64,000 bases of DNA, taken from NCBI RefSeq assembly GCF_030580935.1, contig NZ_JAUQOM010000002.1:1-64000 (forward strand), written 5' to 3'. Source of the DNA: Sphingobium cyanobacteriorum (lineage in GTDB: Bacteria > Pseudomonadota > Alphaproteobacteria > Sphingomonadales > Sphingomonadaceae). Numbering within the stretch: the stretch's first letter is position 1; the number at the start of each line of letters is the position of its first letter. The notes below the pieces were generated by a model. That model saw only the letters and a list, made by a program, of their open reading frames with translations, was not told where the DNA came from and searched no databases. Positions 1-8,600 of the stretch are shown piece by piece. Both the position numbers and the translations under genes were made by a program.

Positions 1-79
1 CACGCTGTAGATCCCCACACCTCCCTGACTCGGCAGAAAGGCTTCAAGGTGGACGACTTTTACGCCGCCCGCAGCAGGA

Positions 80-658
80 CTATCCCGCCGCTACCGTGGT
101 CGAATATTGCTCCGCCGTTCTCAACCGGCCCTGCCCAAATTGCCCCTCGATAGTTGCGATGCTGTTGTCCAGTTTCCGGGCAATCAAATCGGCGGCGAAA
201 GCCAAGCGAGCCGCCTCGTTTTTCTGGGTGGCATATTGCCAGCGCAGATTATCTGGGTTGGCGGTGAAGCCCGCACCGGACGCCACAACCGCTACGTCGC
301 CGTCCGCTTTGATCCGTGCCAGTGCCACGCCTTGTTCACCAAGCCAGTTCAACACATCGAAGGATAGCGAGCCGCTACCGTCCAGTAATATTATGATGCG
401 CGGTAAGGCCAAGTCGCCTTTGAAATAGCGATGGCTTTCCCGCTGCTGTGGATAATGGGAAAAGCCCTGCCTGATGACCAGCGCCCCGCCTTCAACCCGC
501 AGCGATGTGCCTTGGCCGGTGAGGATCAGAGCGTTGGAATTGCGTTCACGGGTCAGCCGTTTCCGCTGCGATTTTCGGCTTTCAGTCATCCAATATTCGG
601 AGCGAATGGCCCATTCGTCGGAAGAATGTTCGGCGGGAGAAATCGCTTTTTCAAACAT
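80..658 (-). CDS. Cas1-like integrase, N-terminal half (disrupted or partial)
   Basis: The 192 residues match the front of a Cas1 fold. A beta-rich N-terminal domain (about 40-115, containing ALILTGQGTSLRVEGGALVI and the core IIILLDGSGSLSFDVLNWLG) leads into a helical linker with NPDNLRWQY and AARLAFAADLIARKLDNSIA, which in Cas1 precedes the catalytic lobe. The frame ends at a TAG (80-82), before the expected Glu/His/Asp residues. A +1-shifted frame stays open from there to position 1, so a frameshift is likely, but the rest lies outside the window. It diverges from the HTH-HNH-PolB genes, which suggests a casposon-like or Cas1-solo module rather than CRISPR adaptation. No cas2 or array is visible. 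No good ribosome site precedes the ATG at 658. Cas1 relationship is fairly sure; activity is not. Confidence 0.75.
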   Translation of the reverse strand: MFEKAISPAEHSSDEWAIRSEYWMTESRKSQRKRLTRERNSNALILTGQGTSLRVEGGALVIRQGFSHYPQQRESHRYFKGDLALPRIIILLDGSGSLSFDVLNWLGEQGVALARIKADGDVAVVASGAGFTANPDNLRWQYATQKNEAARLAFAADLIARKLDNSIATIEGQFGQGRLRTAEQYSTTVAAG

Positions 659-659
659 A

Positions 660-680
660 CGGAAATATAACGAATTTCCG
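660..680. promoter_or_regulatory. Inverted repeat in the divergent cas1-like / operon control region
   Basis: A perfect 7-bp inverted repeat (CGGAAAT and ATTTCCG, 7-nt spacer) lies just upstream of the Cas1-like start codon, in the short AT-rich gap between the divergent transcripts. It could be an operator for one of the HTH proteins of the module. No experimental or family evidence supports a particular binder, and a repeat this short may be chance. Confidence 0.3.
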
Positions 681-733
681 CTAAACCACCTATCAAATTC
701 AAGGTAAACGCAGCCAGAAATGACGGGATAAAA

Positions 734-1366
734 ATGTCAGAAAATCTGGATAATTGGCTTCGCTCGTTGGAATTAAATGTCGCCTATTTTGATTTTACTG
801 ATCAGTATCAGCGGCAGAAATTCAGAGAGGTGGCAGCTCTTGGCCCAATGTTGGCCTATAAAACGCTGATGTGCGCTGATCTGTTCGTGCAATTGTCTGG
901 TGGAAAGCTGAAAGCGTGGGGATTCCGCTTGGAACCTACGCCTAGCGATGGCCCGGTGCCTATTCCTGCGCATTGCTTCATAGAACGGCCAAACGTCGAA
1001 GAATGCGACGTAAATATCATCACCGCCTCTGGTTGGCGTTATGAACGTGTCCGAATTGCGATTGTAGAGAATGGCGACAATTTCGATGCCACAGAAAATT
1101 TGCTACCTGCAACGAAATCCAAGGCGGGCCGTCGGTCAACCTACCCGGCTGTAAAAGCTGCGCTTGCAAGCATCCACTCCATTGATCCGGCAAAGATTGA
1201 ATGGTCTGCCGGACAATTGCTTGATGAGTTTAACAGCGTCTATGCGGACTATGCTCCCGCAATGGGCTTTCCGTCGCGAACGCTGGCAGCGCGGACCCTC
1301 CACGATCACCTGAAACGTTTTCGGCAAGAATTGGCAGAAATTGGCAACAACGATAATGCTAATTGA
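734..1366 (+). CDS. Hypothetical protein, first gene of the Cas1/PolB-associated operon
   Basis: This 210-aa soluble protein is not recognised. Residues 1-115 look like a mixed alpha/beta domain with the stretch MCADLFVQLSGGKLKAWGFR. Residues 125-205 are mostly helical and basic, starting AGRRSTYPAVKAALASI and including SRTLAARTLHDHLKRFRQEL, which resembles a DNA-binding helical end. It starts 76 bp from the divergent Cas1-like gene and is followed by three more genes on the same strand, so it is probably the lead gene of that operon. Codon usage and base composition match the low-GC island, not the core genome. A regulatory or accessory role in the element is only a guess from position. Confidence 0.6.
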   Translation: MSENLDNWLRSLELNVAYFDFTDQYQRQKFREVAALGPMLAYKTLMCADLFVQLSGGKLKAWGFRLEPTPSDGPVPIPAHCFIERPNVEECDVNIITASGWRYERVRIAIVENGDNFDATENLLPATKSKAGRRSTYPAVKAALASIHSIDPAKIEWSAGQLLDEFNSVYADYAPAMGFPSRTLAARTLHDHLKRFRQELAEIGNNDNAN

Positions 1367-1433
1367 TTCAATAGATTAGATTGGTTGAGGCGAGCCAAAT
1401 CGACCAGCCCGAATCATCGGGCGGGACGAAAAA

Positions 1434-2003
1434 ATGGCTCGCAAACGTGACTATAAGGCAGAATATCAGCGGCGGATCGCCAACGCGGAGAAGCGTGGGC
1501 AATCACGTTCGCAAGCTCGCGGCCATGCTAAGGCTGGCGAAACGTCCGCCAGCGCGAAGGGCAAAGTCGGCGGCGATAAATTTGAAGCGGCACTCAAACT
1601 CTACCGCCAGACAGGCAATCAGGCAGCAGCAGCAAAAACGCAGGGGATAGCGCCGGAACGCTTTCGCCGTTTTCTACGGGAAAATGTGCAGATTTCCGGG
1701 CGCGGCAAGTCGCTCAAAATCACCGACACGCGCCCACGCCTGATGACGGTCATTTCCGATGGGCAGGTCAGCAGCATCCATTTGAACGGTGCTGATGAGG
1801 CGTCGTTGAACGGGAAATATCTGAACGCAGTCCGAACCCTGCTGGTCAACAATGATCCCGGCACCATTAGCCCATTCGCAGGCCGATCCGTCATCGACGC
1901 TGACGGCAATCCCCATCCGCTCGAAACCGATGTGAACGAACTCTACCGGCTCGCCGCCAGTGGAGATGCCCTTTTTCACGATGTCTACCGGCTCACCCAA
2001 TGA
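1434..2003 (+). CDS. Basic protein with helix-turn-helix, Cas1/PolB module
   Basis: The protein has 189 aa. Residues 1-45 are very basic and include SRSQARGH (24-31), a stretch I associate with small proteins of mobile elements. Residues 50-84 read as a helix-turn-helix (FEAALKLYRQTGNQAAAAK followed by TQGIAPERFRRFLREN). Residues 95-189 form a separate alpha/beta domain of unknown fold. The HTH resembles the last HTH of the DNA polymerase two genes downstream (GLRETARREGVDPSNLRRYI), so the two may read the same site. It overlaps no gene upstream, and the nuclease gene starts 13 bp after its stop. Likely a site-specific DNA-binding protein of the element; the exact role is unknown. Confidence 0.6.
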   Translation: MARKRDYKAEYQRRIANAEKRGQSRSQARGHAKAGETSASAKGKVGGDKFEAALKLYRQTGNQAAAAKTQGIAPERFRRFLRENVQISGRGKSLKITDTRPRLMTVISDGQVSSIHLNGADEASLNGKYLNAVRTLLVNNDPGTISPFAGRSVIDADGNPHPLETDVNELYRLAASGDALFHDVYRLTQ

Positions 2004-2016
2004 AGGAGAAATCAGC

Positions 2017-2382
2017 ATGGATAAAATTGAACTGGCCCGCGAGCGACGCAAACAGCGGCGACTGGAGGTACTTGGCACCAACAATCCTATTTGTGGAACG
2101 TGCGGCGAAAGCCGCTGGCAATGCTTCGAGCAGCATCATGTTGCCGATTATGGCCGCGACGATACCACCGTGCGAGAATGCTATAATTGCCATCGCATTT
2201 TGAGCGACAACCAGAGGGATCATCCGTCATTCAATGCTGCCGCTGACCCGCTGCTGGATCGTATCGGCCATTTTCTGTTGGGGCTGGTCGATATGCTGCG
2301 GCTCATCGTGGACAAACTTCATCAGTTCGGAATGCAACTGATCGAGCGAGCGTCCATTGAGACGGAAGGAGCGCAGACATGA
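2017..2382 (+). CDS. HNH-like zinc-binding nuclease
   Basis: The 121-aa protein carries a C26-x2-C29 pair, the histidine pair H40-H41 in FEQHHVADYGRDD, and C55-x2-C58-H59 in CYNCHRILSDNQ. Two zinc-binding CxxC pairs around a central HH is the layout of HNH/beta-beta-alpha-metal endonucleases. The C-terminal third is an amphipathic or hydrophobic helix rich in Leu. The start at 2017 is preferred over the longer frame at 1960 because AGGAG lies at 2004-2008. The stop overlaps the polymerase start (ATGA), indicating translational coupling. HNH nucleases are frequent cargo of casposons and of other mobile elements; the target is unknown. Confidence 0.7.
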   Translation: MDKIELARERRKQRRLEVLGTNNPICGTCGESRWQCFEQHHVADYGRDDTTVRECYNCHRILSDNQRDHPSFNAAADPLLDRIGHFLLGLVDMLRLIVDKLHQFGMQLIERASIETEGAQT

Positions 2383-5300
2383 ACGCGCCTGTCATCTCCG
2401 CGATCAGCGACCATCTTCCTATCGCGCTCCGCGCTTTCACTGGTCCGCAATTTTTTGAATTGAAGGACGTTGATGCACAGCCGTCGAAAGCGAAGAAGAA
2501 ACCTCCTATGTCAGCATCACCCTGGACACTGACATTTGACACCGAGACGCAGGCGGATGCGGGGCAAGGGTTACGGTTTGGTGGCTATCAGCTTCGTAAT
2601 GCAGGTCAGATAGTTGAAGCAGGATTATTTTACGACCCCGACGGCGTGACACCCGCCGAACTGGATTTGCTGGCCGCTTATGCCGATCATCATTGCTTGG
2701 CTCTGCGAACCCGCGAGGGCTTCGTGGACGAAATTTTCTTTGCCAGAGCCTATCAGTTTCGGGCGAGGGTAATCGGCTTCAATCTGCCCTTCGACATTTC
2801 TCGCATCGCCATCCGCCATGGCGCGGCGCGGTCAGCAGCCGATGCAGAAGCGGCCCCAATGCGGGGCGGCTTCACCTTCACGCTTTCCCAACAAAAAATC
2901 TATCCGAACATTCAGGTCAAACATCTGTCCCAACGGGCGGCCATCATCAGATTTGCGGCAACGATGGGACAGAATACAGGGCGCAGTCAGCGCAAGCGCG
3001 GCTCGAAAGTTTCCACCCGGCGCGGGCATTTCATCGACGTAAAGACTATGGCGGCGGCGCTGTTCGCCCGCAATTTTTCTCTGGATGCTCTGTCCCGGTT
3101 TCTTGCCGTGGACAATCCGAAACGGGACAAGCCCGATTTCAGCGCCCCCATCAGCAAAGAAATGATTGGCTATGCGATGGGCGACGTGCAGGCGACATGG
3201 GAATGTCACGAAAGATTGATGGCCCGGTTTGACCGGCTTGGCTTGTCCGGCACTAACCCAGAGAAAATCTATAGCGAAGCTGGCATTGGCAAGGGGTATC
3301 TCCGCGAAATGGGCATAGCTCCATGGCGCAAACTGCAATCCGATTTCCCGCGCCATCTGATCGCAAAGATTATGGGCAGCTATTATGGCGGCCGATCGGA
3401 AGTCCGCATTCGCCGCGAAATACGACAGGTCATGCTCTGCGATTTCCTATCCATGTATCCGACCGTTTGCACGCTGATGGGGCTTTGGCGATTCGTAATC
3501 GCCCAAGATATGACTTGGGCGGACAGCACGGCAGAAACACGCATCTTCCTTGATGCCATCAGCCTTGCCGATTTACAGGACCAAAGCCCGTGGTCGAAAT
3601 TGACGACGCTTGTGCGGGTTGTGCCGAACGGCGAGATATTCCCAGTGCGTGCCGACTATGCGGATACCGGCGAAACGACGATCGGCGCGAACCATCTATC
3701 ATCGGATCACCCGCTTTGGTTCACTTTGGCCGATTGCATTGCGGCCAAGGTGCTGACCGGGCGAGCGCCGGTTATCGTTGAAGCAATCACCTTTGCGCCG
3801 GGGCAAGTGCAAGACGGCCTCTGTGCCATCAATATCGGTGGCAATCCCGACTATCATGTCGATCCCGCCACATCAGACTTTTTCAAGACTCTGATCGAAC
3901 TGCGGCAATCAGTGAAGGCACGGCAGAAGGGAGCAAGCGGGGCGGAATGGGAGGCGTTTGATACAGAGCAAAACGCCCTCAAGATCGCGGCCAACTCCAC
4001 TAGCTACGGTATATGGGTGGAACAGAATGTCGAAACCCGTCCCGGTCGGCGGGCTGTCACCGTGCATGGTTCGACCGGCGAGCCATTCAGTTTCAAGACC
4101 GACAAGTCCGAATTGCCGGGAAGTTTCTTTCATCCGCTGCTCGCCACACTCATCACCGGCGCGGCACGGCTGATGCTGGCAATCGCCGAACGGCTGATAA
4201 CCGATGAAGGCTTGGACTGGTGCTTTTGCGACACCGACAGCATGGCCATCGCCAAGCCAATCAATATGGAGGGCGAGGAGTTTGCCCGCCGTGCAACTCG
4301 CGTTGTGGACTGGTTCACGCCGTTAAATCCTTATGCCTTTCATGCACCCATCCTCAAAATTGAGGAGGTGAACAAACGGCTGGGCGGTGACGAACTCCAG
4401 CCACTCTATTGCTGGGCGATTTCATCCAAGCGTTACGCTCTGTTCAATCTGAACGAGGATGGAAAACCGGTTTTGCGCAAGGTTTCCGCACATGGGCTTG
4501 GCCATCTTCGCCCGCCCTATGACGGCGACGATCCGCCATCCGATATTCCCGCCCCCGATGGGACCGTGCTGGGCAAGGGCATCCGTCGATGGCATTGCGA
4601 TCTTTGGCATCAGATAATCATGTCGGCCTTGGCGGGGCGTCCCGATCAGGTGCCGCTTGATTATCACCCTGCATTGGCTAACCCGTCTATCTGCCGATAT
4701 GCGGCCACATCGCCCGATCTTCTGCGATGGTTCAAAACCTATAATGCGGATCGGTCCTATCGGGATCAGGTAAAGCCGTTCGGTTTTCTCCTTTCCATGT
4801 CGGCATGGAAAGACTGGAGCGGGGAGACAATCGGGAGAGTCGCCAAGGCTGGGCGACGGAAAGCACCCAAGCCGTTGAAGCCGATTGCGCCTTTCGACAC
4901 CGACCATGACAAAGCGGTCAAATCAGCGTTCGACCGTGACAGCAGAGCGCCAGTGCTGGCGGAGGGCTTGAAATCCTATGCGCAGGCACTCGCCCAATAT
5001 CATCTGCAACCGGAGGCGAAGTTTCTGAATGCCCGATACACGGATCGCGGAACGACTATCCGACGGCACGTTCATGTCGCCTATGTTCGGCATATCGGCA
5101 AGGAAGCCCATGATTGGGAGCGGCAGGCCGTGCTGGGTTTGGATGCCGATTCCGCGATTAGCTATGGGAAGGGAGAACAAGCCCAAACGAGCATTGCCGA
5201 TAGCATTCGTGCATTGATCGCTGAATTTGGGCGAGCATCTACCGCTAAGGCTTTTGGGCTGTCCTCGCGGCAGTTGGAGGCTGCGATTAGCAGCGGCTCG

Positions 5301-5501
5301 ATGCGCCAACGTAATCCGATCGCGCACAATCTCACAGTCAGAATGCCTAAAGCTGTAAATGAATTGCGTCGGTCACAACTCGTTAAATCCGCCGAAATTT
5401 TTCGGTTGCAGGCCGTGGTGCAACAATTCGGATTACGGGAAACAGCCCGAAGAGAAGGAGTCGATCCATCCAATCTACGGCGGTATATCGCATCTATCTA
5501 A
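2379..5501 (+). CDS. Family-B DNA polymerase with 3'-5' exonuclease domain and C-terminal HTH segments
   Basis: This 1040-aa protein shows a full set of PolB motifs. The exonuclease has FDTET (D54, E56), GFNLPFD (N135, D139) and YAMGD (Y265, D269). The polymerase has YYGG (335-338), motif A DFLSMYPT (D355), motif B K535 with NSTSYG (539-544), motif C DTDS (D618, D620) and a KRY box (684-686). About 180 residues separate motifs A and B, enough for a TPR1-type insertion as in protein-primed polymerases, though none is proven. Residues 944-973 and 1013-1040 each read as a helix-turn-helix, unusual for PolB. AAGGAG at 2366-2371 and the ATGA overlap fix the start. Bacteria rarely carry PolB outside Pol II, phages and mobile elements, so this is likely the replicase of the Cas1-bearing element. 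Confidence 0.85.
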   Translation: MNAPVISAISDHLPIALRAFTGPQFFELKDVDAQPSKAKKKPPMSASPWTLTFDTETQADAGQGLRFGGYQLRNAGQIVEAGLFYDPDGVTPAELDLLAAYADHHCLALRTREGFVDEIFFARAYQFRARVIGFNLPFDISRIAIRHGAARSAADAEAAPMRGGFTFTLSQQKIYPNIQVKHLSQRAAIIRFAATMGQNTGRSQRKRGSKVSTRRGHFIDVKTMAAALFARNFSLDALSRFLAVDNPKRDKPDFSAPISKEMIGYAMGDVQATWECHERLMARFDRLGLSGTNPEKIYSEAGIGKGYLREMGIAPWRKLQSDFPRHLIAKIMGSYYGGRSEVRIRREIRQVMLCDFLSMYPTVCTLMGLWRFVIAQDMTWADSTAETRIFLDAISLADLQDQSPWSKLTTLVRVVPNGEIFPVRADYADTGETTIGANHLSSDHPLWFTLADCIAAKVLTGRAPVIVEAITFAPGQVQDGLCAINIGGNPDYHVDPATSDFFKTLIELRQSVKARQKGASGAEWEAFDTEQNALKIAANSTSYGIWVEQNVETRPGRRAVTVHGSTGEPFSFKTDKSELPGSFFHPLLATLITGAARLMLAIAERLITDEGLDWCFCDTDSMAIAKPINMEGEEFARRATRVVDWFTPLNPYAFHAPILKIEEVNKRLGGDELQPLYCWAISSKRYALFNLNEDGKPVLRKVSAHGLGHLRPPYDGDDPPSDIPAPDGTVLGKGIRRWHCDLWHQIIMSALAGRPDQVPLDYHPALANPSICRYAATSPDLLRWFKTYNADRSYRDQVKPFGFLLSMSAWKDWSGETIGRVAKAGRRKAPKPLKPIAPFDTDHDKAVKSAFDRDSRAPVLAEGLKSYAQALAQYHLQPEAKFLNARYTDRGTTIRRHVHVAYVRHIGKEAHDWERQAVLGLDADSAISYGKGEQAQTSIADSIRALIAEFGRASTAKAFGLSSRQLEAAISSGSMRQRNPIAHNLTVRMPKAVNELRRSQLVKSAEIFRLQAVVQQFGLRETARREGVDPSNLRRYIASI

Positions 5502-5673
5502 GCATTCTGGCGTCTGCCTATCACGCTCACCAAAAGTTGATGACGCCGCCGTTAGATTCGCGCTATTTTCAAGAGCAAGGCACTTTGCGCCATGAAATAC
5601 AACTGCTGCTATGCGTTGATCTCCAATTTAGAGGTCTTGCGGCAGCATCTTAGCAGCATCATAATCGCTCGCG

Positions 5674-8600
5674 ATGACGCAACATATAAAAAGTTCGTTG
5701 GGTTCAATCCCGTCACCACGCGAAATGATGCGGGAAAAGAGGCCATATCTGTTCTCTGACAGCGACGTTGATCGATCTGTCACTCTCCCCAAGACAAACT
5801 TTGAATACCATCTGGAGACGCTCACGGCGCGAAAGCAAGAGTATGAGTTTGAAGATTTTTGTCGGAAAATAGCTGAAAAGGAGCTTTGCCCCAATCTGAC
5901 AATCCAAACCGGCCCCACTGGTGGTGGGGATGGCAAGACGGATGCAGAAACGTACCCGGTCGCCACTGAAATTGCGGAGCGATGGTGGATTGGCACTCCC
6001 TCTGCCGGAAGTGAGCGATGGGCCTTCGCATTCAGCGCCAAGAAAGATTGGAAACCAAAATTAGAATCAGACATAAAAAAGATCGCAGAGACTAGTAGAG
6101 CATACGATGTCGTTTATTTTATAACGAACCAATTTGCAGCAGATAGGGATAAGGCAAAATTACAGGATGATTTGAGTAAGCAATATTCTTTCCGCGTTCA
6201 AATTCTAGATAGATCGTGGATTGTTGAAAAAGTCTATTCCAATGGCCATCTGGCGATGGCAATCGACACACTCGCCATTGAAGGCGCGCAGTCGGAAATT
6301 ATTCAAAAATTTGGACCAAACGATGCGGCCCGTTTAGCGGAACTTGCCGAATTGGATAAGCAGATCACCGACGCGAGCCGGTACGTCGATACACGTTTTC
6401 AGTTGGCTTCCGATTGCTATCGTTCTGCCATCCTCGCAAGGGGGCTGGAAAGGCCAAGGTCGGAGGTGGAGGCGCGTTTTGAGCAAGCCATGCGGATCGC
6501 CGATGAACTTGGCGAAACGCTACAGGCGATGCGCATCCGGTACAACTATGCATGGACGCAATTTTGGTGGTTTGAAGATTTAAAAAAGTTCTTGTCACTT
6601 TATGATGATGTGGAAGAGCGAATAAAGGAAACCACTCATAGTTCGGATGCTAAGCATCTCCATACACTATGGTCCCTAGCCACTTCCTGCATCCGTAATG
6701 GTAGATTGAAATCTACAGATATTGATATTGAGCAAAAGCGAAAAAATCTTGTCGCTATCCTAGACCCGTTGGCCGCTAATACGGCTAGGCCCAACAACGC
6801 ATTGGAGGCAAAGACGTATCTCACCCTCATGCGACTGCATGAGTCGATGAGCAATCGAACGCAAGATGGACTGGATGATTGTTGGAAAAGTCTGGCTGAA
6901 ATTCTTGAGGCCTCAAAGCCGCTCGGAAGCTACCCGGTAGAATTGCTAGAAAGCGTTCTCGGTGAATTGGGCGCTGTTATCGATAGTCCAGAGTTCGATG
7001 ACGTTTATACCAAGCTGACCGAGGTAATCTCGCAAAGACGGAGTGAAGGTGCGGCTGGCGAAGCTCACGTCAAGAGAGCCTTCCAAAAGCTTGAACTCGA
7101 AAATCCATATGAAGCGATCCGGTGGTTTGGACGGGCTGAGGAGCTTTTACTTAAGCGCGAGTACCGCGATGAGCTGACTCAGGCGCTGCTTGGCAGCAGC
7201 GGTGCATACAGCGTGGTGGGGTTGCGATGGGCAGCTAGAAACAGGGCGTTGGCAGCTCTGGACCACACAATGCAGGAGTTTAGAGAAAGCGGGGAAGTTG
7301 AATGGGCTGCATGGATAGCGGCGAAGCAACTTGTCTGGTCGGAACTTCGATTGGGGCGTGCCCCCCAAGCCCTTGCTGCGATGATCTTGGCCAAGATGCT
7401 CCTATCGGCATCTGCTCCAGCAGGTGAGCTAATGGAGCAGGCAGAGGAAGATTTAACCTTAATTGAAATTGCGTTTGGTTTGCTTCTGCTAAATTTGCAT
7501 CCAAATCAACTGGATGCCATCGCTAAACTGCATGATAGCTTTGAGGAATATGGGCTTGTAATCCCCGGAATGGCAACATTGTTCTCCTTGGGCCAGCGGC
7601 AGGCGCTTAGGGATGAAGGATATTGCCCAAGCGAACAAACAGACCAAGATATTGAAGATTTTCTCGCGGGTTGGATCAGTGTGCCCGGCGCGGATCAGAT
7701 GCCAGATCATACGATCTTATTGGATCAGGCGACGGTTGAATTTCGTTCCGTCGTCCTTGGGTGCTCGATATTGCTGACAAGCAACGCGGACCCGATTTCA
7801 GTTGGAATAGCAGAGTCACTTCTTGGCGGCCTTGAAAGCTTCATGGCGACGAGTGACGAACGCGATGTGATGCCTCATAGAGAAACGCTTCGGATCGTCA
7901 TGCGGTCAGGCGGAGATGAGATTGCCGTTCCAGAGCATCGGATTGTTGAGGAAACCGGAGCGTCATTCGTTGAAGTGATCTATTCTCTGGGTTTCCGGCA
8001 AGATAGTGCCGAGAAAATCGAGAAATATCGCGACTGGCTACAGGTCGTTCTTATTGAAATCATCTGCCATTTTGCAATCGTCCGCGATGTTGAGAGCTGG
8101 CTTACAAAAATTGCCGCTGACGAACGGGGCTTTAGTCGAGCCTTGGTGTTCAGCGACATGTTGACTGCCAACAGCAATGTATTTGGAGATAAGCCGCCAA
8201 TTCACATTGCAGATCATCTTAAGGCAGATGCACGTGAATTTGCCCCGCTGCGAACGACACCACTCATAGTGAGACAGGTGGCGAAGCGGGAGGTCGAAGG
8301 TGATCCCAAGTTTGGAACAGGCGATCCATCCGAACCATTCACCAAACCGGAGGATATGAAGCATTCGGACCGGACGGTTTTGTCTCCTATCCAAATGGAT
8401 TTGTGGAACAAGGCGGGCTGGCATGGAACAGCTTTCATGGTTCACCCTCAATTGCCCGGCCCACTCCTCGCATTGCATTTTCGGGATGCCGATGCCGCAA
8501 GACGAATTTTTGAAGATTGGCGTGAACGCTGGGGGCGGGAGGGAAGCGACGAGAATGTTCGCATTTCGATCATCACAGGCGTCGATCAAAAGGAGCCGTT

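Noticed and set aside
96..707. Plus-strand frames opposite the Cas1-like gene
   Set aside because: They overlap each other and the Cas1 frame, with no coherent domain.
1..734. CRISPR array next to the Cas1-like gene
   Set aside because: No regularly spaced repeats are present in 1-734 or in the gaps at 1367-1433 and 5502-5673. The left flank is outside the window, so this holds only for what can be seen.
5502..5673. Right end of the Cas1/PolB element (terminal repeat or tRNA target)
   Set aside because: Nothing matches an inverted end or a tRNA 3' half here, and the other end is not available for comparison.
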